A stretch of 40,544 nucleotides of DNA from Alphaproteobacteria bacterium. GTDB taxonomy: Bacteria; Pseudomonadota; Alphaproteobacteria; UBA2966. Within the stretch, counting starts at the first letter, position 1; each line of letters begins with the position of its first letter. The DNA lies in the NCBI GenBank assembly GCA_018650465.1, contig JABIFY010000149.1, positions 1 through 40,544 of the forward strand. Reading direction: 5' to 3'. Position numbers and translations under genes: made by a program. The notes under the pieces are model-generated. The model had not been told where the DNA came from, ran no database searches, and worked only from the letters and a program-made list of their open reading frames with translations. Of the stretch, positions 16,442-25,044 are shown piece after piece.

Positions 16442-18039
16442 GCGCGCAATTTGAAACGCTGGATTTTGCCGGTTGCCGTCTTTGGCAACTCATCTACAAA
16501 TTCGATCCAGCGCGGGTACTTGTATAAAGCCAGGCGGTCTTTCACAAAGGCTTTCAATTCTTCAACCAGTTCATCACTGCCTTGCTGGCCTTCAACCAAG
16601 ACAATATGGGCTTGTGGTTTGATCAGGTCCTTGTCATCTGCCTTGCCAACAACCGCTACTTCCAGCACGGCTTCGTGGGCCAGCACCGCCGATTCGACTT
16701 CAAAGGGTGAGACCCAGATACCGCCCACTTTCAGCATGTCATCCGAGCGACCACTGTAGACAAAATAGCCGTCAGAATCCTGGGTATATTTATCGCCCGT
16801 GCGCGTCCAGGCCCCCTGAAAAGTTGCCGTGCTTTTGGCCCGGTTGTTGAAATAAACTGAAGCGGTCGTCGGCCCGCGCACCAACAACTCACCGATCTCG
16901 CCTTCTCCAACGGGTTGGTCATCTTCGTCGACCAACTTCAGATCATAGCCGGGCACAGCCTTGCCTGAGGTGCCATAACGCACGTCATCCGGCGCATTGG
17001 ATAAAAAGATATGCAGCATTTCGGTTGAACCCAGGCCATCCAGAATGTCCACCCCAAAGCGTTCCTTCCAGCGCCTGGCGATGTCTTCCGGCAAGGCTTC
17101 ACCGGCAGAAACACAGGCCCGCATGGCGTTGGAGCCATTTTCTGGCTTGCAGTTTTCATCGGCCAGCATGGCGCCGTACAGGGTCGGCACGCCGTAATAA
17201 ATTGTCGGGTTATGTTCTTTCAGTTGCGCCATGACTGATTCCGGCGTGGGACGTCCGGACATCAATACAGCTGTCGCGCCAATATGCAGCGGGAAGCTCA
17301 TGCCGTTACCAAGGCCATAGGCGAAAAACAGTTTGGCAGCAGAAAAAACGATATCGTCTTCCTTGATGCCCAGCACGCCTTCACCATACAGGACAGCAGA
17401 ATTCACCAGGTCGCTTTGTAAATGCACGGCCCCCTTGGGCGCACCGGTAGAGCCCGACGAATAGAGCCAGAAGCCCGCATCATCAGCGACGGTTGGCGCC
17501 ACATCCAGGTCGTCAGACGCTGCCGCCAGCAAATCATCAAGAACCAGATGGCCACCCTTTTTGGCAATGTCAGCAGCCCCCTGCCCGGCAATCACAACAT
17601 GATCCAGGAATGTTGCATCAGCCAACAGAGGCTGGAACTTTTCATAGAGCAAGTCACTGACCACCAGCACTTTAGCACGGCTATCGGTCAGCATGTAGTT
17701 ATAGTCATCAGTTGTCAGCAGGGTGTTGGTGGCAACTGGAACGATGCCTGCTTTCATGGCCCCAAAAAACACGGCCGGAAAATCGATGGTATCCAGCACA
17801 CACATCATGATGCGCTGTTCCATCACCGCACCCAGACCCAGCAAGGCATTGCCGGACCGGTTCACGCGGTTGGCCAGATCACCATAGGTGTGACTGCCGG
17901 TTTCATCCAGGATCGCGACCTTGTCCGACCTACCCTGTTCCAGATGCCGGTCAATAAAATCGACAGCCGCGTTATAGTCGCGCGGCACATCGACGGTGGG
18001 TGGGGTCGCGGAAAGATCAATTTTTGTATAGGCGGACAT
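16438..18039 (-). CDS. bclA: Benzoate-CoA ligase
   Basis: Product of 533 aa, matching the family of about 525-540 aa that converts benzoate, ATP and CoA to benzoyl-CoA, AMP and pyrophosphate. The phosphate loop YSSGSTGAPKG lies at residues 193-203; FFAYGLGNGMSFPL near 238-251 is characteristic of benzoate-CoA ligases; GLGSTEMLHIFLSN near 335-348 and GRSDDMLKVGGIWVSP near 428-443 are also typical; the catalytic lysine is K525 in TATGKIQRFKLR. Box neighbours make the assignment firm. It is co-transcribed with the hydrolase and probably with the DUF4863 gene upstream (86-nt gap). Confidence 0.95.
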   Translation of the reverse strand: MSAYTKIDLSATPPTVDVPRDYNAAVDFIDRHLEQGRSDKVAILDETGSHTYGDLANRVNRSGNALLGLGAVMEQRIMMCVLDTIDFPAVFFGAMKAGIVPVATNTLLTTDDYNYMLTDSRAKVLVVSDLLYEKFQPLLADATFLDHVVIAGQGAADIAKKGGHLVLDDLLAAASDDLDVAPTVADDAGFWLYSSGSTGAPKGAVHLQSDLVNSAVLYGEGVLGIKEDDIVFSAAKLFFAYGLGNGMSFPLHIGATAVLMSGRPTPESVMAQLKEHNPTIYYGVPTLYGAMLADENCKPENGSNAMRACVSAGEALPEDIARRWKERFGVDILDGLGSTEMLHIFLSNAPDDVRYGTSGKAVPGYDLKLVDEDDQPVGEGEIGELLVRGPTTASVYFNNRAKSTATFQGAWTRTGDKYTQDSDGYFVYSGRSDDMLKVGGIWVSPFEVESAVLAHEAVLEVAVVGKADDKDLIKPQAHIVLVEGQQGSDELVEELKAFVKDRLALYKYPRWIEFVDELPKTATGKIQRFKLRA

Positions 18040-18125
18040 CTTGTTTCTCCCTGGTCGCTATCATTTCAGGCCGGTATCGTTTCAAGTCGCTATCATTTCA
18101 GATTTGGGTCTAAAGTCTTCGCGGT

Positions 18126-18593
18126 TCAGTTCCGGGTAAAGTCGATGGCACCATCCGGCAGTAAATATAGCACCAGTGCTTCGCCGTCCGTCACGGTCGG
18201 GTGGTGGGCTGTATCCGGCCCATAAACCAGCCAGCCCTTGCCTGCACCATCGAATTTCGCAGCCGCATCAATCGGCATATTCATGTCGATTTCGCCATTG
18301 GGATGGGCATGGTGTGGCCCCTTGAGGTCTTTCATGCGCACGACATCGACGGAAAACCCGTGTGTGGCAGGTCCCTGCTTGATGGCCCGACCATAATCTA
18401 TGCCACCGGCGGAATGCTGACAAAGCCAGCCATCAGCGACGCCGACATGACAGGCATCCGTGATCTTCTGAAAAAGCGCGCCATCGCTCGGCACAACTTC
18501 ATCCAGGTATGCCGTCAGAGACGCGTCCACGTCGCGGCCCTGAAGCTTGTCTGTGACCTGCGCAATCAGGCCTTCGAATTCCTGTAGGTCCAT
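18126..18593 (-). CDS. DUF4863-family protein (4-hydroxylaminobenzoate lyase-like)
   Basis: Product of 155 aa from the ATG at 18593 (MDLQEFEGLIAQVTDKLQG), chosen because a purine-rich AAGGGGAAAAGG lies just upstream; an upstream in-frame ATG at 18650 falls inside a BoxR-type operator. The motif GPHHAHPNGEIDMNMPID near residues 91-108 and PDTAHHPTV near 127-135 suggest a cupin-like metal site. The family includes PnbB, 4-hydroxylaminobenzoate lyase, and DUF4863 members recur in box clusters, where their role is not known. It is divergent from boxR. Confidence 0.85.
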   Translation of the reverse strand: MDLQEFEGLIAQVTDKLQGRDVDASLTAYLDEVVPSDGALFQKITDACHVGVADGWLCQHSAGGIDYGRAIKQGPATHGFSVDVVRMKDLKGPHHAHPNGEIDMNMPIDAAAKFDGAGKGWLVYGPDTAHHPTVTDGEALVLYLLPDGAIDFTRN

Positions 18594-18633
18594 GACCTTT
18601 TCCCCTTGCCTTTGCCCCGTTAGAGTATGGCGG

Positions 18634-18651
18634 GATGCATTATTTTGCATC
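18634..18651. promoter_or_regulatory. Probable BoxR operator 1
   Basis: Perfect inverted repeat GATGCA-N6-TGCATC containing TGCA-N6-TGCA, the recognition pattern reported for BzdR/BoxR-type regulators in Azoarcus. It lies 40 nt upstream of the DUF4863 start, in the gap shared with boxR, and is placed to repress the leftward DUF4863-bclA operon. Confidence 0.75.
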
Positions 18652-18674
18652 TGTGCTTACTTTTTTGCTTTGAA

Positions 18675-18688
18675 CGCACTATAATGCA
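18675..18688. promoter_or_regulatory. Probable BoxR operator 2 overlapping a consensus -10 box of boxR
   Basis: CGCA-N6-TGCA, one base off the BoxR pattern, with the exact -10 hexamer TATAAT at 18680-18685 embedded in it. The -35 region is weak (TTACTT around 18657). The arrangement suggests autorepression of boxR, whose GTG start is 72 nt downstream of the -10 box. Confidence 0.6.
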
Positions 18689-18756
18689 TGTTACGTCAAA
18701 TGAACAAGTCTTCATTCCAGGCTCGCATATGAGCATCCATTGGGGGGATTGGACAC

Positions 18757-19641
18757 GTGACCGCCAGTACCAGTGAAACGGAAGAGACCACCAATTATCT
18801 GGCCGAACTGGGCAGTCGTGTGCGCAAGGCCCGCGCCCAGCGCGGTATGACACGTAAAGACCTGGCTCGTGATTCCGCCGTTTCCGAACGCTATCTGGCT
18901 CAACTGGAAAACGGCCAGGGTAATATTTCCATCGTTCTGCTGCGCCAGGTGGCCCATGCCATGAACGTCGATATTGCCGATCTGGTGCGCGAAGGCGAGG
19001 CCTGGCCGGGCGAACTTCATCTGATCATCGAACAACTTTCACAACTGGCCCCGGATGATCTGGATCGCGCCCACCGTATGGTCAGCGATCTCTTTGGTAC
19101 CCGCCAGGGACGTGCCCGGCGCATTGCCCTGATCGGCCTGCGGGGTTCAGGAAAAAGCACGCTGGGACGCCTGCTGGCTGATAATTTTTCTAATATATTC
19201 ATAGAGTTAGCAACGGAAATTGAACGTGACGCCGGGATCAGTGCCAACGAGATTTTTTCCCTGTCCGGGCAGGTCGGGTACCGGCGACAAGAACGCCGGG
19301 TGCTGGAAAAAATCTTGCAGGAGCAATCCTCTGTGGTGATCGAAACGGGTGGCGGTCTGGTGGCAGAAGCAGCGAATTATGACCTTTTGCTGGGGTCGTG
19401 TTATACGGTCTGGCTTCGGGCCTCACCGGCGGAACATATGGAGCGGGTCATGGCGCAGGGTGACACCCGCCCTATGGCCGATAACAAGGAAGCCATGCAG
19501 GACCTGCAACACATCCTGGAGGGGCGTGATGCCTTGTACCGCAAGGCAGACGCCATCGTTGACACCAGCGGTCGTGAGGTCGATGATTGCCTGGCGGAAC
19601 TGACAGCCATCTGCCAGCGCGCCCGCGCCGAGGGGCTTTGA
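18757..19641 (+). CDS. boxR: BoxR/BzdR-type transcriptional regulator: HTH fused to shikimate kinase-like domain
   Basis: Product of 294 aa from a GTG start with GGGGGG about 9 nt upstream; the nearby ATG at 18729 is out of frame. An XRE-type helix-turn-helix occupies residues about 18-78 (MTRKDLARDSAVSERYLAQLENGQGN). A linker leads to a shikimate kinase-like domain with P-loop GLRGSGKST at 127-135 and ETGGGLV near 196-202. In BzdR/BoxR this domain binds benzoyl-CoA and releases repression. The shikimate kinase substrate aspartate motif is replaced (FIELATEIE), consistent with a sensor. Location between divergent box operons supports the role. Confidence 0.95.
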   Translation: MTASTSETEETTNYLAELGSRVRKARAQRGMTRKDLARDSAVSERYLAQLENGQGNISIVLLRQVAHAMNVDIADLVREGEAWPGELHLIIEQLSQLAPDDLDRAHRMVSDLFGTRQGRARRIALIGLRGSGKSTLGRLLADNFSNIFIELATEIERDAGISANEIFSLSGQVGYRRQERRVLEKILQEQSSVVIETGGGLVAEAANYDLLLGSCYTVWLRASPAEHMERVMAQGDTRPMADNKEAMQDLQHILEGRDALYRKADAIVDTSGREVDDCLAELTAICQRARAEGL

Positions 19642-19710
19642 CGACCGCACGGCAACATTTTCAAATGACTTTGGTCAAGATGAAAAATAGTTCTTGTCAA
19701 ATTCTAAATA

Positions 19711-19724
19711 TGCATTATATTGCC
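19711..19724. promoter_or_regulatory. Probable BoxR operator 3 upstream of boxC
   Basis: TGCA-N6-TGCC, one base off the BoxR pattern, in an AT-rich stretch (ATATGCATTATATTGCC) that could also supply a -10 region. It lies about 180 nt upstream of the boxC start. Confidence 0.6.
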
Positions 19725-19755
19725 TGATATCAATTGGAACGTCTCCAGACTACAG

Positions 19756-19782
19756 AGCGTTTCCGCGCAAAACGGAAACGCT
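19756..19782. repeat. Dispersed palindromic element, copy 5
   Basis: Perfect 10-bp inverted repeat AGCGTTTCCG / CGGAAACGCT with a 7-nt centre, the best-preserved member of the family. It lies between the BoxR-type site and boxC, so it would be within the boxC leader if transcription starts near 19730. It is followed by TTTAAT but not a true T tract. Confidence 0.75.
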
Positions 19783-19902
19783 TTAATACTCAGGTCTGAA
19801 ACCGGTTTCTACGACACATAATGGTGGTGGTGTCGGGAATACACCGGAGCGAACCTCAAGATCGAAGACTTAAAGCGTTAAATATAAGGGAAGGCACACC
19901 TG

Positions 19903-21552
19903 ATGATCGACTTTCGTACCTCGCCAGAGCAATACAAGCACTGGAAACTATCCTTCGACGGCAACGTGGCCACACTGGCCATGGACGTTGACGAAGATGG
20001 GGGCCTGGTCCCCGGCTATCAGCTCAAGCTGAATTCCTATGACCTGAGCGTCGACATCGAACTGTTTGACGCCATCCAGCGCTTGCGCTTTGAGCACCCG
20101 GAAGTTGGTGCCGTTGTCATGACGTCTGCCAAGGACAACATCTTTTGTGCCGGTGCCAACATTAAAATGTTGGGGGCTTCAAGCCATGCCCACAAGGTGA
20201 ATTTCTGTAAATTCACCAACGAAACCCGCAATTCCATCGAAGATGCCAGCGATAATTCACATCAGCGTTATATCACAGCGGTGAACGGCCCCTGCGCCGG
20301 TGGCGGGTACGAGCTGGCCCTGGCCACCGATTACATCGTCATGGCCGACGACGGCAACACATCTGTATCCTTGCCCGAAGTTCCCCTGCTGGCCGTACTG
20401 CCCGGCACAGGTGGCCTGACCCGCGTGGTTGACAAGCGCATGGTACGCCGCGACCGGGCCGATTTCTTCTGCACCATTGAAGAAGGCATCAAGGGTCAGC
20501 GCGCCGTTGACTGGAAACTGATCGACGAAGTCGTGCCAAAGTCAAAACTGGCAGATCACGTCGCCGGCTTTGCCGCCGCTGAAGCGGGCAAGTCGGACCG
20601 TCCGGCTGGCGCCAAAGGCGTTGCCATGACCCCCTTCAATCGCACCATCGAAGGCGACAGTATTAAATATGACCTCGTGGACATCCAGATTGATCGCGAA
20701 AATCGCAGTGCCCACATTCTGGTAAAAGCCCCGGCTGAAGCCAGCCCGCAGGATGCCGCAGGCATTCTGGTGCAGGGTGCAGATTTCTGGCCTTTCAAAA
20801 TGGCCCGCGAACTGGACGATGCCATGTTGCACCTGCGTGCCAACGAAGCTGAAATCGGTACCTGGGTCCTGCGCACAGAGGGATCTTCTGAAAATGTCGC
20901 CTCAGCAGATGCCGCCCTTGCCGCCAATGCAGACGACTGGTTTGTGCGTGAAGTGACCTTGTTCCTGAAACGCACCATGAAGCGTCTGGACCTGTCGGCC
21001 CGTACCTTGATGGCCATGATTGAGCCTGCCAGTTGCTTTACCGGCACCTTGCTGGAGCTGGCCCTGACCACGGATCGTTCCTTCATGCTGGACGGCCAGT
21101 TCGAAGGCGACAACCGCCCGGCGGCCGTGCTGCAAATGACCGCAGCCAACTTTGGTCCCTACCCCATGTCCAATGGCCTCACTCGACTGGAAAGCCGTTT
21201 CCTGGGTGAAGAAGGCAAGGTCGCGGAACTGGAAGCCCTGATCGCCACCGACATCGACACCGAACAGGCCGATGATCTGGGACTGGTGACTTTCATTCCC
21301 GATGATATCGACTGGGAAGACGAAATTCGCATGGCCCTGGAAGAACGGGCCCGGTTCTCGCCCGACGCCCTGACCGGCATGGAAGCCAACTTGCGCTTTG
21401 TCGGACCGGAAACCATGGAAACAAAAATATTTGCACGATTGTCGGCATGGCAGAACTGGATTTTCCAGCGTCCCAACGCCGTCGGAGAAAAAGGTGCCCT
21501 CAGCCTGTTTGGCTCAGGGCAACGCGCTGAATTGAATAAAGGGAGGGTCTAG
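19903..21552 (+). CDS. boxC: 2,3-epoxybenzoyl-CoA dihydrolase BoxC
   Basis: Product of 549 aa, the usual size for BoxC, which opens the epoxide ring of 2,3-epoxybenzoyl-CoA with two water molecules, giving the dehydroadipyl semialdehyde-CoA and formate. It is a double-length crotonase-fold enzyme: FCAGANIKMLG near residues 84-94 is the first oxyanion-hole motif, GPCAGGGYELALATD near 129-143 the second, and a degenerate second crotonase unit follows. A GGGAAGG ribosome binding site precedes the ATG. boxB starts 4 nt after its stop. Confidence 0.96.
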   Translation: MIDFRTSPEQYKHWKLSFDGNVATLAMDVDEDGGLVPGYQLKLNSYDLSVDIELFDAIQRLRFEHPEVGAVVMTSAKDNIFCAGANIKMLGASSHAHKVNFCKFTNETRNSIEDASDNSHQRYITAVNGPCAGGGYELALATDYIVMADDGNTSVSLPEVPLLAVLPGTGGLTRVVDKRMVRRDRADFFCTIEEGIKGQRAVDWKLIDEVVPKSKLADHVAGFAAAEAGKSDRPAGAKGVAMTPFNRTIEGDSIKYDLVDIQIDRENRSAHILVKAPAEASPQDAAGILVQGADFWPFKMARELDDAMLHLRANEAEIGTWVLRTEGSSENVASADAALAANADDWFVREVTLFLKRTMKRLDLSARTLMAMIEPASCFTGTLLELALTTDRSFMLDGQFEGDNRPAAVLQMTAANFGPYPMSNGLTRLESRFLGEEGKVAELEALIATDIDTEQADDLGLVTFIPDDIDWEDEIRMALEERARFSPDALTGMEANLRFVGPETMETKIFARLSAWQNWIFQRPNAVGEKGALSLFGSGQRAELNKGRV

Positions 21553-21556
21553 ACCC

Positions 21557-22972
21557 ATGAGCATCGATTATAACGAACGTATTCCAAATAACGTTAACCT
21601 GTCTGACAACCGCCGCCTGCAACGGGCGCTGGAATCCTGGCAGCCCAAGTTCCAGGACTGGTGGTCAGAAATGGGTCCGGAAGGCTTTCAGGTTCAGGAC
21701 ATCTACCTGCGGACGGCCGTCAGTGTTGATGCCAAGGGTTGGGCCAACTTCGGCTATGTCAAAATGCCCGATTATCGTTGGGGCATTTTTCTGACCGAAC
21801 GCCAAGGCGAACGCCAGGTTAACTTTGGCGATCACAAAGGCGAAGCCGCCTGGCAGGAAGTTCCCGGTGAATACCGTTCAGTCCTGCGTCGTTTGATCGT
21901 GACCCAGGGCGATACCGAACCGGCATCTGTTGAACAACAACGCCAGCTGGGCGCAACCTGTCCGTCACAGTATGACCTGCGCAATCTTTTCCAGGTCAAC
22001 GTCGAAGAAGGACGTCACTTGTGGGCCATGGTTTATTTGCTGGACGCGCACTTCGGTCGTGATGGTCGTGAAGAAGCGGAAGCCCTGCTGGACCGTCGTT
22101 CCGGTGACAGTGACAAGCCCCGTATTCTGGAGGCTTTCAACGAAAAAACCCCTGATTGGCTGTCATTCTTCATGTTCACCTATTTCACGGATCGTGATGG
22201 CAAGTATCAGTTGGGCAGCCTGGCTGAATCCGGTTTTGATCCTTTGTCCCGTTCGTGTCAGTTCATGCTGACGGAAGAAGCTCACCATATGTTTGTGGGC
22301 GAATCAGGCGTCAACCGCGTCATTCGACGCGCCTGCGAATTGATGACGGAACATGACACCGATGATATTGCGAAATATGGCGGCATATCGCTGGACCTGA
22401 TCCAGAAACATGTCAACTTCCACTTCTCGGTTTCTGTTGACCTGTTTGGTCAGGAACTGTCGACCAATGCTGCGACCTATTACACCGCCGGTATCAAGGG
22501 TCGCTTTAATGAAACCAAGATCGACGACGACCACCTGTTGACCGATGCCAGCTATCCCATCCTCGAATTGCTGGGCGACAAGATCGTTGAGAAACGTGAA
22601 GCAGCCTTGAACGCTGTCAACGAACGCCTGCGCGACGAATATATTGTCGACTGTCAGCGTGGTGTGGATCGCTGGAACAAAAGCATCAAGGAAGCCGGCA
22701 TTGATTTTGAAATCAAACTGCCACACCGGGCCTTCCACCGTGGCATCGGTACGTTTTCGGAGGTCAAGGCGACACCTGAAGGCAAGATCATCACAGAAGC
22801 CGAGTGGAATACCCGTCACGCTGAATGGTTGCCGACCGAGGAAGATCGCGCCTTCGTTCAGTCCCTGATGGTGCCCGTTACCGAGCCCGGCAAATTTGCT
22901 GGCTGGATTGCTCCGCCTGCCCGCGGTATCAACCAGCAGCCGGTCGACTTCGAATACGTTCGCCTTACATAA
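21557..22972 (+). CDS. boxB: Benzoyl-CoA 2,3-epoxidase oxygenase subunit BoxB
   Basis: Product of 471 aa, the normal length of BoxB, the class I diiron protein that epoxidises benzoyl-CoA with oxygen and electrons from a reductase. Diiron ligand motifs are visible: VNVEEGRHLWAMVYLL with E150/E151 and H154, and LTEEAHHMFVGE with E240/E241 and H243/H244. Start at 21557 follows GGGAGG within the boxC 3' end. The gene is followed by an intrinsic terminator, so the reductase gene is not simply the next cistron of this transcript. Confidence 0.96.
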   Translation: MSIDYNERIPNNVNLSDNRRLQRALESWQPKFQDWWSEMGPEGFQVQDIYLRTAVSVDAKGWANFGYVKMPDYRWGIFLTERQGERQVNFGDHKGEAAWQEVPGEYRSVLRRLIVTQGDTEPASVEQQRQLGATCPSQYDLRNLFQVNVEEGRHLWAMVYLLDAHFGRDGREEAEALLDRRSGDSDKPRILEAFNEKTPDWLSFFMFTYFTDRDGKYQLGSLAESGFDPLSRSCQFMLTEEAHHMFVGESGVNRVIRRACELMTEHDTDDIAKYGGISLDLIQKHVNFHFSVSVDLFGQELSTNAATYYTAGIKGRFNETKIDDDHLLTDASYPILELLGDKIVEKREAALNAVNERLRDEYIVDCQRGVDRWNKSIKEAGIDFEIKLPHRAFHRGIGTFSEVKATPEGKIITEAEWNTRHAEWLPTEEDRAFVQSLMVPVTEPGKFAGWIAPPARGINQQPVDFEYVRLT

Positions 22973-22994
22973 AGTCAAGTTATACGCCGCAGCG

Positions 22995-23032
22995 AAAAAG
23001 GGGTCGACGCCAACAGTGTCGGCCCTTTTTTT
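22995..23032 (+). terminator. Intrinsic terminator after boxB
   Basis: GC-rich stem GGG(G)TCGACGC / GTGTCGGCCC (one bulged G, loop CAACA) flanked by AAAAA and a run of seven T. It begins 22 nt after the boxB stop and should end most boxC-boxB transcripts before the reductase gene. Confidence 0.88.
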
Positions 23033-23113
23033 GACAAGCCATTGCTTGCGCAGCAGGCATGAAGCACTTTATTAGTATTCTAATTTTCTAACATCATTCT
23101 CAGGAGCCAGATC

Positions 23114-24079
23114 GTGTCGGATCTCAGTCTCAAAATTGAAAAAATCAGCCAGCAAACCAGCAACGTCAAAGCCTATGTTCTGACAAGTTCGGACGGTGCG
23201 GCCTTGCCTGAATTCACAGCCGGTGCCCACATTGATGTCATGGTCGATCTGGAAGACGGCTCGACCGACAAGCGCTCTTATTCTCTGGCCAGCGACCCGA
23301 AAGATACCAGTGCTTACACCCTGGGCATTTTACGTGAAGTTGCCGGCAAAGGTGGCTCCGCCTTTATGCATGACAAGCTGGTTGAAGGGGCCGTCATTGA
23401 AGCCTCAAACCCCAAGAACCATTTCCCGCTGGATGATGAGGCCGAAGATAATTTATTGATCGCTGGTGGCATTGGTGTCACGCCGATCCTCGCCATGGCC
23501 CGGAGCCTGTCGGCGAGCGGTGCCAAATTCAACATGCACTATGCCGCCCGCGCCCCGGAAGAGATGGCCTTCAAGGCTGACGTCGAAGCCGTCTGTGGTG
23601 AAAACGGACACCTCTATTTTGACGGTGGTGATCCGGCCAAGGGCATTAACCTGAAAGAACTGCTGTCCAACCGACAGGGCGGTTTACATCTCTTTGTCTG
23701 TGGCCCCGCCGGTTTGATCGAAGCCGTGCGCACCATGGCCACCGAACAGGGCTGGCCTGAAAACACGGTCCATTACGAAGTCTTCAAGCCCGCCGAACTG
23801 GACGGTGAAGATACCGAGTTGGAAGTTGTGCTGACGGAAACCGGTGAAACAATTACCGTCCCGGCCGATCAAACCATCCTTGATGTCATGCTGGATAAGG
23901 GCATGGATATTGATTACGACTGCAAGATGGGCATTTGCGGCTTGTGTGCCGTCAAGGTCGTCGGCGGAGAGCCTGACCATCGCGATTTTGTTTTGACCGA
24001 AGACGAACGGGAAGACGAAAAACTGTTCTGCCCCTGCATCAGTCGCGCCAAAGGCGGCAGCATCACGCTTGAATCCTGA
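23114..24079 (+). CDS. FAD/NAD(P)H reductase with C-terminal 2Fe-2S domain (putative benzoyl-CoA epoxidase reductase)
   Basis: Product of 321 aa from a GTG with AGGAG 7 nt upstream. Domain order: FAD-binding barrel with RSYS at 54-57, nucleotide-binding domain with GGIGVTP at 118-124 and CGPAGL at 196-201, then a plant-type ferredoxin domain with C270, C275, C278 and C306/C308. This is the phthalate-dioxygenase-reductase/vanillate-demethylase layout. Canonical BoxA instead has two N-terminal 4Fe-4S clusters and about 410 aa. Its place after boxB suggests that it supplies electrons to BoxB, which is inference. It has its own upstream region after the boxB terminator. Confidence 0.9.
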   Translation: MSDLSLKIEKISQQTSNVKAYVLTSSDGAALPEFTAGAHIDVMVDLEDGSTDKRSYSLASDPKDTSAYTLGILREVAGKGGSAFMHDKLVEGAVIEASNPKNHFPLDDEAEDNLLIAGGIGVTPILAMARSLSASGAKFNMHYAARAPEEMAFKADVEAVCGENGHLYFDGGDPAKGINLKELLSNRQGGLHLFVCGPAGLIEAVRTMATEQGWPENTVHYEVFKPAELDGEDTELEVVLTETGETITVPADQTILDVMLDKGMDIDYDCKMGICGLCAVKVVGGEPDHRDFVLTEDEREDEKLFCPCISRAKGGSITLES

Positions 24080-24093
24080 GCCTGTCACAACTC

Positions 24094-24534
24094 ATGACAG
24101 TTCCATTTATTTATCAGCGCCAGATCCACTGGGGCGAAACGGATACTGCCGGTATCGTTTATACGGGCCAGTTTCTCGACTTCATGCTGGAGGCCGTTGA
24201 ATGCTGGTGGCGAGAAGTTGTCGGTCTCGACTGGTACCGCATGAACACCGAATTCCAGATGGGGTCGCCCATGGTCAGCACCCATATGGATTTCATCGCG
24301 CCAGTTTATGATGGCGACCTGCTGGACCTGGCGGTGATCGTTGAGCGTCTGGGTGGGGCCTCAATCAAGCATAAGATCGTTGGCACCGGACAAGATGGCG
24401 TCAAGCGCTTTGAAGGCTCGCTCACGGGCGCTATAGTGAACAACCAGATCATGAAAGCCGTCCGCATTCCCGATGACTGGCGGCAGAAAATAGCCGCCTA
24501 TAAAGCAGCTTGCGAAAGCGCCCCTAAAACATAA
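24094..24534 (+). CDS. Acyl-CoA thioesterase, 4-hydroxybenzoyl-CoA thioesterase family
   Basis: Product of 146 aa with a single hotdog fold. The N-terminal motif [23 protein letters not shown] carries D17, at the position of the catalytic aspartate of Pseudomonas 4-hydroxybenzoyl-CoA thioesterase. It begins 14 nt after the reductase stop and is probably co-transcribed. In box clusters a thioesterase can hydrolyse excess benzoyl-CoA or non-productive analogues to recover CoA; the substrate here is inferred from position only. Confidence 0.9.
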   Translation: MTVPFIYQRQIHWGETDTAGIVYTGQFLDFMLEAVECWWREVVGLDWYRMNTEFQMGSPMVSTHMDFIAPVYDGDLLDLAVIVERLGGASIKHKIVGTGQDGVKRFEGSLTGAIVNNQIMKAVRIPDDWRQKIAAYKAACESAPKT

Positions 24535-24550
24535 CAAGGACCATCAAACC

Positions 24551-25042
24551 ATGTCAGAACCCTCCACGTATATTCGTCACTTTCCCGTATCGTGGGGTGA
24601 ACTGCACCGTGATTCGCGCGCACTTGCCTGGCGTTTGATGGAGGCTGGTCCGTGGAAAGGAATAGTTGCCGTCACGCGAGGTGGCCTGGTGCCTGCCGCC
24701 ATTGTTGCCCGCGAGCTTGAAATTCGTCTTATTGATACTTTTTGCGTGGCCTCCTATGAAGGCGAGACCCAGGGCAAAACCAAAGTCCTGAAAGGCGTTG
24801 ATCTGGAAAATGGCGGCGAAGGCTGGTTGATCGTTGATGACCTGGTCGACACCGGGGCCACATTCCGGGTCATTCGCGAGCAATTACCCAACGCCCATTT
24901 TGCCACGGTGTATGCCAAGCCCATGGGTCATGAAACCGTCGACAGCTTCATTACGGAAGTCAGTCAGGACACCTGGATTTTATTTCCATGGGACCAGGGC
25001 CCGCAATTTGTTGAACCCATTGCCAACGTAAAACGGGACTGA
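24551..25042 (+). CDS. gpt: Xanthine(-guanine) phosphoribosyltransferase
   Basis: Product of 163 aa, close to the size of E. coli Gpt, a purine salvage enzyme transferring phosphoribose from PRPP to xanthine or guanine. The type I PRPP-binding motif [13 protein letters not shown] is at residues 92-104; [21 protein letters not shown] near 39-59 and the base-contact region [10 protein letters not shown] near the C-terminus also match. It lies 16 nt after the thioesterase and 2 nt before the histidine kinase, and is probably read from the same transcript, although unrelated in function. Confidence 0.93.
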   Translation: MSEPSTYIRHFPVSWGELHRDSRALAWRLMEAGPWKGIVAVTRGGLVPAAIVARELEIRLIDTFCVASYEGETQGKTKVLKGVDLENGGEGWLIVDDLVDTGATFRVIREQLPNAHFATVYAKPMGHETVDSFITEVSQDTWILFPWDQGPQFVEPIANVKRD

Positions 25043-25044
25043 GT

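Noticed and set aside
22304-22978. Minus-strand ORF of 224 codons opposite boxB
   Set aside because: Shadow of the highly conserved boxB reading frame; no ribosome binding site.
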